This document shows positions 50,421 to 57,965 of a DNA stretch of 64,000 nucleotides, piece after piece; the stretch's first letter is position 1; each line of letters opens with the position of its first letter. A model generated the notes under the pieces. That model was not told the DNA's origin and did not search any database. It saw nothing but the letters and a program-made list of their open reading frames with translations. The DNA is from VRUE01 sp963704545. GTDB taxonomy: Bacteria > Actinomycetota > Thermoleophilia > Solirubrobacterales > 70-9. The stretch is from the NCBI GenBank assembly GCA_963704545.1, contig OY969915.1, forward strand, positions 124,001 through 188,000. The letters are read 5' to 3'. The position numbers and the translations under genes were made by a program.

Positions 50421-52408
50421 GCCGCCGCCACCGCCAGTTCCATCCCGTCCTCCGACCCCGCGTCCCCGCGGAATGCACAGAGATCGGCGACCGGACACCC
50501 GTGGCAGAGCGGGGCGCTGGAACGGCAGACGTTCTCGCCGAAATCGAAGAGAGCGCGGTTGAACTCCGAATCCGGTCCCGGGCCACCGGCGAGGCGATGG
50601 AGATCCAGTCTCAGCTGAAAGCGATGGCGCACCTCGCGGCCGTTGACCCGGGTGCAGATTCGTGTGGTGTTGGTATCGACGAGCACGGAACGCCTGCCGA
50701 AAGCGAAGCAGAGCACGGCTTGGGCAAGGTAGTTGCCAATGCCCGGGATCGTCCGCAACTCCAGCGAGTCCTCGGGGACCCGGCCCCCGTAGCGATTCAC
50801 GAGTTCCTCCGCGATCGCCACGATCGAGTCCGCTGCCGTCTTCAGGCCGATCGCCCGCAGCGCCTGTGCCGAGGCCTGCGGATCCCTCGCCACCGCGGTC
50901 GGGGATTTCGCCGTGGCAACCAGGCGACGGTACATCGCGGCGACCACGTCATCCGGGGCCCGTCGCAGCGCCAGCTCACCGATCAGAACGTGCCAGGGAC
51001 GGGCGGCGGTGCGCCAAGGACGGCGGACAGGTTGCTCGCCGTGCCAGTCCAGGAGCCCCTCGCGGAACCTGTCCCGCGCCTTCGCGGAACCCTTCTCACC
51101 CTGCATCCCGGCAAGGATCGCGACCCCGACCACGCGCCCGAGCCTGACCGGGACGGCGTTGCCGATCTGACGGTAGCGGTGGGTCTGGGTACCGGCGAAA
51201 CGGAAGCGGTCGGGGAACGTCTGCACCCGGGCCGCCTCGCGAATCGAGAGGGTACGGTGCTGCCGGGGGTGTATGTACCAGTAACCGTCCTTGGCGATGT
51301 GGGCGGTGATCGACCGGCACAGCTCGTCCAGGGCCAGGCGCTTGTACTTGTCGGTGAACACGTCGGAGCGGTAGCGGCGCAGACGCTCCGGCAGATCGAC
51401 GTAGGTTTGCCCTTCCTTGAGCAGCTGGAACGCCTCCATGTCGTCCGGGCGGACGTCACGTGAAATGTGGTCCCAGATCAGGTCGACGGCTTCGCCGGCG
51501 AGGCCCTCACGCATCTCGCGCTGGAACTCGGTCGAGGTTCTTGTCCGGTCGTAGGGGAGCTCCTCCGCCCGCTGGGCGCGGGGGATGACCGGCAGGTCGC
51601 CGATCGCGTCCCCCAGCGTCACCACCTCTTTTCCCGGCTCAGGCCAGACCGGGCGGCGACCCGCAGCCAGTCCGACGAGGATCAGCCGCTGACGGTGCTG
51701 GGGCACGCCGAAACGGAAACCGTCGAGCACGCGTGCCTCGACCGTGTACCCGAGGTCGGCAAGCGACTCATAGAAACCGATCAGAACGGCGCCGTCGTTC
51801 CAACGGGGAAGGTCGGGCACGTTCTCGACCAGAACCGCGTCGGGGCGCAGGCGCTCGACCACGGCGATGAAGCTCTCCCAGAGATCGGCACGCTCGTCGT
51901 GTTCCGCCCGCTCGCCGTCTTCCACCAGCTTCGCGATCCGCGGGCGCCCGGCCCGGCTGAAAGGCTGACACGGAACTCCTCCGGCCACAAGGTCGACCTT
52001 CTCGATCCCCCATACCTCGAGCGTCTGGAGGAAGTGGGTGGGATCGGTGAGATCTCCGGTCCAGGTGAGGCCGGGCAGATTGGCCGCGTGCGTCTCCATC
52101 GCCCAGGCGTCCGAGTCCGCACCCACCAGCACGTCGAAGCCCGCCAGCTCGAGCCCGAGCGAGAGGCCACCGGCGCCGGCGAAGAGGTCGACCGCGGTAG
52201 GCCGCCGGTGCCTCGCGACCCACTCGCGTACGGCGGCGATGTCCGAGGGGTCGGGCGAGCGCGGATGCCGGCCGGGCCGGGCCGGCTGGCCACGATGGTG
52301 CGCGACGGCCGGGCGTCGAACCGGCTTCCGCCCGGCCCCCGAACGCGCCGCGGTGGAGGAGCTTCGACCCATCGAGACATCCGAGGCTACCCCGGCGACA
52401 GGACGCAT
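50417..52408 (-). CDS. C5 cytosine DNA methyltransferase fused to HhH-GPD glycosylase
   Basis: A 663-residue two-domain enzyme. Residues about 70-430 form a C5 methyltransferase: motif I DLFAGAGGLSLGLE, catalytic Cys147 in VPCQPFSRAG, motif VI ENVPD, QHRQR (VIII) and IGNAVP (X). Residues about 452-650 form an endonuclease III/MutY-type glycosylase: WHGEQPVRRPWR, helix-hairpin-helix IPGIGNYLAQA, catalytic Asp578 in LVDTN, and four Cys spaced 6-2-5 (C628, C635, C638, C644) for a [4Fe-4S] cluster. A Tyr sits where endonuclease III has its lyase Lys, as in T:G mismatch glycosylases. The Met at 52372 is an alternative start. Confidence 0.93.
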   Translation of the reverse strand: MRPVAGVASDVSMGRSSSTAARSGAGRKPVRRPAVAHHRGQPARPGRHPRSPDPSDIAAVREWVARHRRPTAVDLFAGAGGLSLGLELAGFDVLVGADSDAWAMETHAANLPGLTWTGDLTDPTHFLQTLEVWGIEKVDLVAGGVPCQPFSRAGRPRIAKLVEDGERAEHDERADLWESFIAVVERLRPDAVLVENVPDLPRWNDGAVLIGFYESLADLGYTVEARVLDGFRFGVPQHRQRLILVGLAAGRRPVWPEPGKEVVTLGDAIGDLPVIPRAQRAEELPYDRTRTSTEFQREMREGLAGEAVDLIWDHISRDVRPDDMEAFQLLKEGQTYVDLPERLRRYRSDVFTDKYKRLALDELCRSITAHIAKDGYWYIHPRQHRTLSIREAARVQTFPDRFRFAGTQTHRYRQIGNAVPVRLGRVVGVAILAGMQGEKGSAKARDRFREGLLDWHGEQPVRRPWRTAARPWHVLIGELALRRAPDDVVAAMYRRLVATAKSPTAVARDPQASAQALRAIGLKTAADSIVAIAEELVNRYGGRVPEDSLELRTIPGIGNYLAQAVLCFAFGRRSVLVDTNTTRICTRVNGREVRHRFQLRLDLHRLAGGPGPDSEFNRALFDFGENVCRSSAPLCHGCPVADLCAFRGDAGSEDGMELAVAAA

Positions 52409-52447
52409 CCGGCGCTCTCCCGGGCTGACTTCCGGGCGCTTCCGCCC

Positions 52448-53389
52448 TCAGCCCGGCTCGCGTCGAGCCGTAAGCAGTTCCCGCAGGCGGGGGATGCAGG
52501 GGTCGTGGCGATCGAGCCCGAGCCGGCGGCCGTGGTAGCGGTAGATGTCCGGAAAGGCCTTGAGCTTTGAGTCCATCCTCACCTGGAGCCGGTCGCTGAT
52601 CTCGATCTGCCCGGCATCGAAAAGAGCGTGGAGATCGGCCCGCAGCAGCAGGCCACCGGCGAGCTCGTGCCTTGGATCGTCGGCATAGCCGTAGACGTGG
52701 GCGGCGTGCAGGGTCTCGAGCGGTTGGGGCCCACTGATCACGCAGGTGACTCCGAAGCGCTCGAGCAGCGCCCGGCGGAAGTCACTCTGCCCGATCCGGC
52801 GCATGCTCCGGCCCGGGCGGCGCCCGCCGGCGATCGGGCGCTTCCTCACCCCGGCCCCACTCCACGAGATGCGGTCGACGGGCACGTGGCGATCGGCGAG
52901 CAATGAGCGCAGGATGCCCGAGTCGAGCTGGCGGATCGCCTGCTGCTTGGAGCGCGACAGGCAGGCGTCCTCCAACGCGGCGGCGGTCAGCGCGCCGTCG
53001 ACACCGACCCATCCCCGGCCGTACTCGGCCCGGTACACCGTCACCTCCAGCTTCTCACTCGTGGGCCGGTCGAACTCCGCGCGGCAAACCGAACAGCGGA
53101 AGCGGGGCTGCTGCCTCACCCTCGCCTTGATCGCGGTTCGGCCGCATTCCGGGCAGCGCAGGCGCGTCTTGGTCACTCCGGCCGTCCCGGTCAACTCCTC
53201 CACGCGCGAGTAGCCGAGAACGCCACGCGAGTCGCGCAGGACGCAGAGGTCGCCTTGCGCCGGTCCGCGGTGGTTGGGGACCGTCGAGTCCCAGCTGTAG
53301 TGGCGGTCGACCTCGTCGTCATAGCCCTCGTTTCCCCGGTGTTGCCTCTTCTTCTCCTCGACGAAGAGAAATGACCAGGCGGAACTCAC
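52448..53389 (-). CDS. HNH endonuclease with zinc ribbon, probable restriction nuclease
   Basis: A 313-residue protein with a GTG start, first in the operon. An N-terminal part has a zinc ribbon (RCPECGRT...FRCSVCRAEF, about 79-107). The C-terminal HNH module is CVISGPQPLETLHAAHVYGYADDPRHELAGGLLLRADLHALFDAG, the His-Asn/Asp-His arrangement seen in HNH restriction enzymes such as those paired with C5 methyltransferases. It is separated by 39 bp from the methyltransferase gene and is the likely restriction nuclease. Confidence 0.9.
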   Translation of the reverse strand: MSSAWSFLFVEEKKRQHRGNEGYDDEVDRHYSWDSTVPNHRGPAQGDLCVLRDSRGVLGYSRVEELTGTAGVTKTRLRCPECGRTAIKARVRQQPRFRCSVCRAEFDRPTSEKLEVTVYRAEYGRGWVGVDGALTAAALEDACLSRSKQQAIRQLDSGILRSLLADRHVPVDRISWSGAGVRKRPIAGGRRPGRSMRRIGQSDFRRALLERFGVTCVISGPQPLETLHAAHVYGYADDPRHELAGGLLLRADLHALFDAGQIEISDRLQVRMDSKLKAFPDIYRYHGRRLGLDRHDPCIPRLRELLTARREPG

Positions 53390-53467
53390 GGGCCACCACC
53401 CAACACGGCGGCGCCGGGGCGGCGTGGATGCCTACACAGGCCACCGTGCAGAAGCATGATCATGCGA

Positions 53468-53509
53468 TGGCGAGGGCCGGAATCGAACCGGCGACACCAC
53501 GATTTTCAG
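53468..53509 (-). other. tRNA-Phe 3' half, integrative-element attachment site
   Basis: On the minus strand the 42 bp run from anticodon loop CTGAAAA (anticodon GAA), stem TCGTG, variable GTGTC, T arm GCCGG-TTCGATT-CCGGC, acceptor CCTCGCC to discriminator A at 53468. The 5' half is missing: the bases before the loop (GGAAG) cannot pair with TCGTG. This is the classic relic left when an element integrates at the anticodon loop of a tRNA gene. The intact tRNA-Phe should lie at the element's far right end. Confidence 0.85.
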
Positions 53510-53610
53510 CTTCCTCGGACGTTTTCGGCGCTTTGCGGCTGACTAGATTTTCCCTGCTAATTAACGGTTTCCAACATTTTGGCGACCCGCGATTTTCGGC
53601 TGTTTTCGGA
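53501..53610. repeat. Three GATTTTC repeats beside the attachment site
   Basis: GATTTTCAGCT (from 53501), GATTTTCCCTG (from about 53547) and GATTTTCGGCT (from about 53592) share a core and lie within 100 bp of the tRNA relic, inside the element. Spacing near 45 bp and location fit arm-type integrase or excisionase binding sites. This rests on sequence similarity alone. The rest of the gap to 53670 shows nothing further. Confidence 0.4.
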
Positions 53611-53670
53611 CGGCGCGTTGACCTGGTGTTGATCTGAGCGGCGTGAACAGCATGCGCGCAGGGGTGGTTC

Positions 53671-53880
53671 TCACCGCTGCGAGGTGCGCAACTCCAGCTC
53701 ATGCCGCGCCTCACGGGCGAGGGCGGCAGCGTCACTTACCACCCGCTGGCGCGCCCGCAACACGGCGGCGCGATCGAGCAGCGAACGAAGGGCAACGACG
53801 CGCTCATCACGCTCGCTGGACTGCTCGCCATTGTGCTTTTCGGTCATAGCGACGACCGACTGTACCGGCCCTACTTCCAC
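53671..53880 (-). CDS. Small helical protein downstream of AbiEii
   Basis: A 69-residue open frame with a GTG start overlapping the end of the toxin gene by 10 bp, or 57 residues from an ATG at 53847. It is charged and entirely helical in appearance, with no known family. It could be a third operon member or a chance frame; the overlap is the main support. Confidence 0.3.
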   Translation of the reverse strand: MEVGPVQSVVAMTEKHNGEQSSERDERVVALRSLLDRAAVLRARQRVVSDAAALAREARHELELRTSQR

Positions 53881-54737
53881 CGCCGGGCTGCCGGATTCCA
53901 GGTTGAGTCGCGCGCGTCCCGGAGCCCGTCGATGAAGTCGACCACTGCATCGACGACCTCGGCAAAGCGCTCTGGCAGGCCCGGCAGGCCGACGCGAGTA
54001 CGGAACGCCTCCCAGGGCTGCTGGCGTCTCGCCCGCAGGGTTTCGAGAAGCGGTCCAAGCGGGCGCACCTCATGGCCGCGATGCTCGGCGACGGTGCGCA
54101 GTGCGTTGCGTAGGGACTCGGCCTCAACGGGGTGAATCTGCGCGAGCAGATAGACATCGCCGTAGTCGCGGTCGCGGGTGTTTGCGTCGCCGAGGAACAT
54201 CATCGTGTCGGCCTTCTCGGCGATCACGCTCTCCAGTGGATAGCCCAAGAGCGGAAAGCCTTGGTCGCCGAGAAGCGTCGGGTAGTCGATCTGCTGCGGC
54301 TCGACCGGGTCGCCAAAGGACAGATCGAGCCTGAGCTTGAGCTCGGCGCCCCCGAGACTCGCCGGCAGGGCGAGGCGTATGCCCTCGTAGTCGGCTCCTT
54401 CACGGATCGTCGCGATCGAGATCGCGGTGGTGTCGAAACCAACCCCATCGGCCATCGAGATCGAGGCGATCTCCTTGATCGCGTCTCGGAGGCTGCGCTC
54501 GTCGTTGGCCAGGCCGCGCGCGAGCATGTCGGCGTCTCGCGTCCCGCGCCGCACGTCCAAGACCGCGAGCAGCATCCCACCCTTGAGGATGAGCTTGTCG
54601 GCGAATCGCGACTCGGCCAGGCGGGCCAGGAAGCGCTCGTGGATGTACAGCTCGAAGAGCTGCTGCGTATTGCGACCCTGGTCGCGGGCGAGCTTCTGAA
54701 GATCGAGATAGGCCCGCTGGGGCGTGCGCTCGGTCAC
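53871..54737 (-). CDS. AbiEii-type nucleotidyltransferase toxin
   Basis: A 288-residue type IV toxin of the AbiEii/AbiGii (MenT-related) family, which transfers nucleotides to tRNA or other targets and blocks growth, giving phage abortive infection. The nucleotidyltransferase signature is LILKGGMLLAVLDVRRGTRDADM (glycine motif and the two catalytic Asp in RGTRDADM), with a later ESVIAEKADTMMFLGDANTRDRDYGDVY. The ATGA overlap with the antitoxin gene is typical of abiE operons. Confidence 0.92.
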   Translation of the reverse strand: MTERTPQRAYLDLQKLARDQGRNTQQLFELYIHERFLARLAESRFADKLILKGGMLLAVLDVRRGTRDADMLARGLANDERSLRDAIKEIASISMADGVGFDTTAISIATIREGADYEGIRLALPASLGGAELKLRLDLSFGDPVEPQQIDYPTLLGDQGFPLLGYPLESVIAEKADTMMFLGDANTRDRDYGDVYLLAQIHPVEAESLRNALRTVAEHRGHEVRPLGPLLETLRARRQQPWEAFRTRVGLPGLPERFAEVVDAVVDFIDGLRDARDSTWNPAARRWK

Positions 54738-55336
54738 GCCAACAGAGGCTCCATCGCCTCGGCCATGACGGAGCCGACACGCAGATGGCGTGCCAGCGCG
54801 AGCAGCTCACCCGGCCTGGCATCGCCGCCCTGAAGGTACCTGCGGAGCGCGCCCAGCGCCAGATCGCGACCCACGCGCGAGCGAAGGCGCATGAGGTCGA
54901 CCACAGTCCGCTCCTTGGAGCTGATCGCGATCGTCTCGCCCGAGTCGATCTTCTTCATTTCGCGCCCGAGCGAGAACGTCGCCGCGGCGAAGACGTGGAC
55001 CCGCGTGGGCGGATAGACGATCCTCGGACGATGCCTCCCGCGAGCTATCGCCAGGTGAACCGCGCCGGGCATCTCGTCGCTCAGGTCCCAGAAGCTGGCG
55101 GCAGAGTTGAGGCAGATCATCCCCTCCGGCGCCCGGCGGCACACGGCTACCAGATCGAGGTGAGCGGTCGCCGGAGCATCGGCGACGCGGAAGACGCCGC
55201 GCGACAGCTCGATCAGCTCCCCGCTGTCTCGCAGCCGGTACAGGTCCTCCCAGCGAGCGCCGCTCTCGATCAGCTCTGCGGCCGATGAGATTCCTCCGGC
55301 ACGACGCGCGATGTCGATCACCTCGCTCAGTCGCAT
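54734..55336 (-). CDS. AbiEi-type antitoxin
   Basis: A 200-residue antitoxin with an N-terminal winged helix (VIDIARRAGGISSAAELIESG) that binds the operon promoter, then the AbiEi C-terminal domain with YRLRDSGELIELSRGVFRV, LNSAASFWDLSDE and TVVDLMRLRSRVG. The ATG at 55336 is preferred over the earlier frame opening. It stands first in the abiE operon; the promoter would lie in 55337-55377, an A/T-rich gap next to the integrase stop. Confidence 0.9.
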   Translation of the reverse strand: MRLSEVIDIARRAGGISSAAELIESGARWEDLYRLRDSGELIELSRGVFRVADAPATAHLDLVAVCRRAPEGMICLNSAASFWDLSDEMPGAVHLAIARGRHRPRIVYPPTRVHVFAAATFSLGREMKKIDSGETIAISSKERTVVDLMRLRSRVGRDLALGALRRYLQGGDARPGELLALARHLRVGSVMAEAMEPLLA

Positions 55337-55377
55337 GGATGAAAGTCTACACACTTAGAAGCTACATGTGCAGGATT

Positions 55378-56514
55378 TCATCCAGTAGCCTCGTCAGCCG
55401 CTGGCACGACCACCTCATCCATGAAGGCCGCATCGCCCACTCCAGCGTCCATCAGATGGACATAGACCTTCAAGGTGAACCCGGCGTCGGCGTGGCCCAG
55501 CCACTCCGATACCTGCTTCACGTCGCGGCCAGCCTCAAACAGTAGCGAGGCGCAGGTGTGACGGAAGGTGTGGAACGTCACCCACGGGAAGCCAGCGGCT
55601 TCAACCGCCGGAGTGAGCACCCGGCGGCGAAGGTTCCCGTCAGATAGCGGGAAGCCCTGCGGGCTGGTGAAGACCCGCTCAGCGGCGTTGCGCGAGCCCC
55701 GTGCGATCTGCAACCGCCGAGCCATGCCCGGCGACAGCGGAATGTCCCGCCGGGACTTCGCCGACTTCAACGGACCAATCTCGCCGCGACAGTCCTGCCG
55801 CCGCACGAGCAGGCGTGGGCTCCTCCCAAGCTCCACGTCAGCCCAGGTCAAGCCGATGGCCTCGCTGATCCGCAGGCCGGTGTGAGCCAACAGCTCGAAC
55901 ATCAACTGCCACTCCTCGGGAAGGTGACCGAGGACCACCGACAGCTCGGCACGGGTCATTGCTCGGACTTCCCGGCCGGGTTCGTCGGCCCGGCGACCGA
56001 TGCCAATGCGGACGTTGACGGTCGGGTTCGACCTGACCGCCCCGTCCTCCACCGCCGTCGCGTACATCGCCTTGAGCGGCGCAAGGATCGACCTGATGCT
56101 GTTGGCGCGAAGGCCCGCCTCGTCAAGGTGGCCGATGTACGCCCGCACGTCCGGCGGGTCGATCTCCTCCAACCGACAGCCTCGGAAGTAGGGGATCGCC
56201 CAGCGCTCCATGTCGCGGCGATAGATGGCACGGGTGCGCTCAGAGAGTCCGCGCGACGTGCGCCCTCGGTAGGTGGCGATCCACTGCCGGGCGTAGTCCT
56301 CGAACGGCTCGCGCGAAGCAGGCCGCCGGTCGCCCGCCTCTCGTTTCCCCTTCGCCTCTCGCGCCTCCGCCAAGGTGGCGAACGTCTCCATCGACTGCTT
56401 CCCCCGGTGCCTCCAAATGACGGCGTAGGAGCAGTCACAGCGGCCCCCGCCCGGACAGTCGTGTCGATGACGACGAAAGATGCCGGGGGTCGAGGTCTTG
56501 GTCAGCTTCGCCAT
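55378..56514 (-). CDS. int: Tyrosine-family site-specific integrase
   Basis: A 378-residue integrase of the lambda type. The N-terminal arm-binding region contains a Cys/His cluster (HRHDCPGGGRCDC), frequent in actinobacterial element integrases, then a SAM-like core-binding domain (about 70-170). Catalytic residues are R215 (HTGLRISEA), H315/R318 (HTFRHT), H341 (LGHADAG) and the nucleophile Tyr351. A strong AGGAGA ribosome-binding site precedes the ATG. It lies 1.9 kb from the tRNA-Phe relic it probably uses. Confidence 0.95.
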   Translation of the reverse strand: MAKLTKTSTPGIFRRHRHDCPGGGRCDCSYAVIWRHRGKQSMETFATLAEAREAKGKREAGDRRPASREPFEDYARQWIATYRGRTSRGLSERTRAIYRRDMERWAIPYFRGCRLEEIDPPDVRAYIGHLDEAGLRANSIRSILAPLKAMYATAVEDGAVRSNPTVNVRIGIGRRADEPGREVRAMTRAELSVVLGHLPEEWQLMFELLAHTGLRISEAIGLTWADVELGRSPRLLVRRQDCRGEIGPLKSAKSRRDIPLSPGMARRLQIARGSRNAAERVFTSPQGFPLSDGNLRRRVLTPAVEAAGFPWVTFHTFRHTCASLLFEAGRDVKQVSEWLGHADAGFTLKVYVHLMDAGVGDAAFMDEVVVPAADEATG

Positions 56515-56586
56515 TGGTATCTCCTCTGGTCTGCGCGCTGGACAGGGCTACGCCCTAACGTCCGTTGCGAGCGCGAAACGCCCCCT

Positions 56587-56733
56587 TTACTCGCCCTTGA
56601 CAAGGCAGACACCGCCCTCCGTGAACTGTCCGATGCGCGTGCCGCCGGGGTACCACCCCATCCCGTCGAGCAGTTCGCACGGCGAGATGCCGAGCGAGCC
56701 TGCGAGGTTGCGGCCGAACTGATCCGCGAACCA
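56587..56733 (-). pseudogene. Degenerate tandem copy of the XRE regulator
   Basis: In the same frame directly after the TGA of the next gene (56734) the sequence reads FADQFGRNLAG then SLGISPCELLDGMGWYPGG, closely resembling FAARFGDNLAR and SLEVSSDDLLAGITWSPGN of that XRE protein but lacking the helix-turn-helix in between. It ends in TAA at 56587. It looks like a tandem duplicate with an internal deletion and no own start. A read-through or short independent peptide is less likely. Confidence 0.5.
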
Positions 56734-57000
56734 TCAGCCCTCGCCTCGTTCCATGAACCCGCCCGGTCGGTAGTTGCCGGGGGACCAAGTAATCCCGGCC
56801 AGCAGATCGTCGGAGGAGACTTCCAGCGAGGCTGCCAGCTTGACCAGCGTGTCGATCCGGCAGAGGCGCAAGCCACGCTCAAGCTGGCTGATCTCAGTCC
56901 GGTGAAGCGAACTGAGATAGCTCAGCTCCTCCTGGGAGAGGTCGGCCCGCTTGCGGTGACGGGCAAGGTTGTCCCCGAAGCGGGCGGCGAAGTCGATCAT
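56734..57000 (-). CDS. XRE-family transcriptional regulator
   Basis: An 88-residue helix-turn-helix protein: LARHRKRADLSQEELSYLSSLHRTEISQLERG is the five-helix XRE DNA-binding domain, followed by LVKLAASLEVSSDDLLAG. It overlaps the upstream gene by 4 bp and precedes the integrase. It probably controls integrase or transfer genes of the element. Confidence 0.88.
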   Translation of the reverse strand: MIDFAARFGDNLARHRKRADLSQEELSYLSSLHRTEISQLERGLRLCRIDTLVKLAASLEVSSDDLLAGITWSPGNYRPGGFMERGEG

Positions 57001-57353
57001 CGGCTCTCGCCTCCAGCGATCTGCCCAAGCAGGCCGCGCAGCGCCTCGTGCTCGGCGACGACCCGGCTGTACTCGTTACTGCGGTCAATGATCCCGGCGA
57101 GGTCGCCGAGCACGTCATGTACATCGGCGTCAGGGACGATCACCAACTCGTCCAGCGCCGTGAGGAGCCGCCCGTAAGCGGCATCCTCGCGGCGCAGGCG
57201 CTTGGGCTCTTGGAGCGTGTCCGGGTACTCCTTCAGCTCTTGCCGGACGCCCGCCCGGGCGTCCCTGAAAAGCGTCCGCAGGAACCGGACCTGATCCACG
57301 GGGAGTTTGAGGGCGACGGCAGCGCCGCGACCCGTAGTGTCTTCATTAGCCAT
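56997..57353 (-). CDS. Uncharacterised helical protein of the element
   Basis: A 118-residue protein from the ATG at 57353, preceded by AAGGAG at some distance; the frame opens at 57431 but the extra residues look like spacer. Contents are helical and charged (VRFLRTLFRDARAGVRQELKEYPDTLQ) with a later VHDVLGDLAGIIDRSNEYSRVV. No family is recognised. It is coupled to the XRE gene by a 4-bp overlap. Confidence 0.65.
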   Translation of the reverse strand: MANEDTTGRGAAVALKLPVDQVRFLRTLFRDARAGVRQELKEYPDTLQEPKRLRREDAAYGRLLTALDELVIVPDADVHDVLGDLAGIIDRSNEYSRVVAEHEALRGLLGQIAGGESR

Positions 57354-57558
57354 GAGGAGGATGTGCTCCTTGTGGTCAGGCTCCCGGTTGGCGTTTGCGC
57401 GCCGCCGGGGGCCGCTTTCTGGGGTCGGCATGTCGATAGCCTGTCCCGCGTGACCGGCCTCGGTTCCACTGAGCCGGTCGCCACGGGGCCGGTGTCTCTA
57501 GCACGCGGCCCCACTTATGTTTGTGGTCAGAAGGCTACCACGACTGTACAGATATATC

Positions 57559-57798
57559 GTGACAACGAAAACGCCCCACCCTCAACCAGCCTTGGGCAAC
57601 GCGATTCGCGAGCTTCGCAGCAAGAAGGGGGTCAGCTTGCGCAGCTTCGCGCCAGCGGCCGGAGTCACCGTCAACACGCTCTCGCTGATCGAGCGTGGCC
57701 AGGCCAATCCGACCTGGGAGACCGTGAAGGGGATCGCGGCGGCACTCGGCGTGTCGGTGTCGAAGCTCGCAAAGGTCGCGGAGAGCTTCGAGAAGTAG
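57559..57798 (+). CDS. XRE-family transcriptional regulator
   Basis: A 79-residue protein from the GTG at 57559 (frame open from 57517). GNAIRELRSKKGVSLRSFAPAAGVTVNTLSLIERGQANPTWETVKGIAAALGVS is a complete XRE helix-turn-helix domain of the small Cro-like type. Divergent from the 57353 gene, so the 200-bp gap probably holds both promoters; a TATATC box lies just before the GTG and could give a leaderless message. Confidence 0.85.
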   Translation: MTTKTPHPQPALGNAIRELRSKKGVSLRSFAPAAGVTVNTLSLIERGQANPTWETVKGIAAALGVSVSKLAKVAESFEK

Positions 57799-57845
57799 CG
57801 TCCGCAGGACCGCGTGATGCCGTAGCTGGCTGCATCCCTCCCGAG

Positions 57846-57961
57846 CCCCGACCTACCCGCCAAACCGCACCGCGCAGGCGGCAGTCAAGGGCGCTCGCGC
57901 CCGACCCCCGCAGGGGGTTGACGGCCGCCGGAGCGGTGCCAAAATCACCGGTAGGTCGGGG
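57846..57961. repeat. 12-bp inverted repeats around a G/C hairpin
   Basis: CCCCGACCTACC at 57846-57857 is the exact complement of 57950-57961, 92 bp away. Between them CCCCC-GCA-GGGGG (57905-57917) forms a tight hairpin. The region lies between the convergent XRE and relaxase genes. It may be a terminator set, or part of a transfer origin, since paired inverted repeats near a relaxase are common there; sequence alone does not decide. Confidence 0.45.
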
Positions 57962-57965
57962 GTAG

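Noticed and set aside
53371..53637. Open frame reading MARAGIEPATPRF across the tRNA relic
   Set aside because: It is an antisense translation of the tRNA-Phe 3' half; such peptides are common database artefacts.
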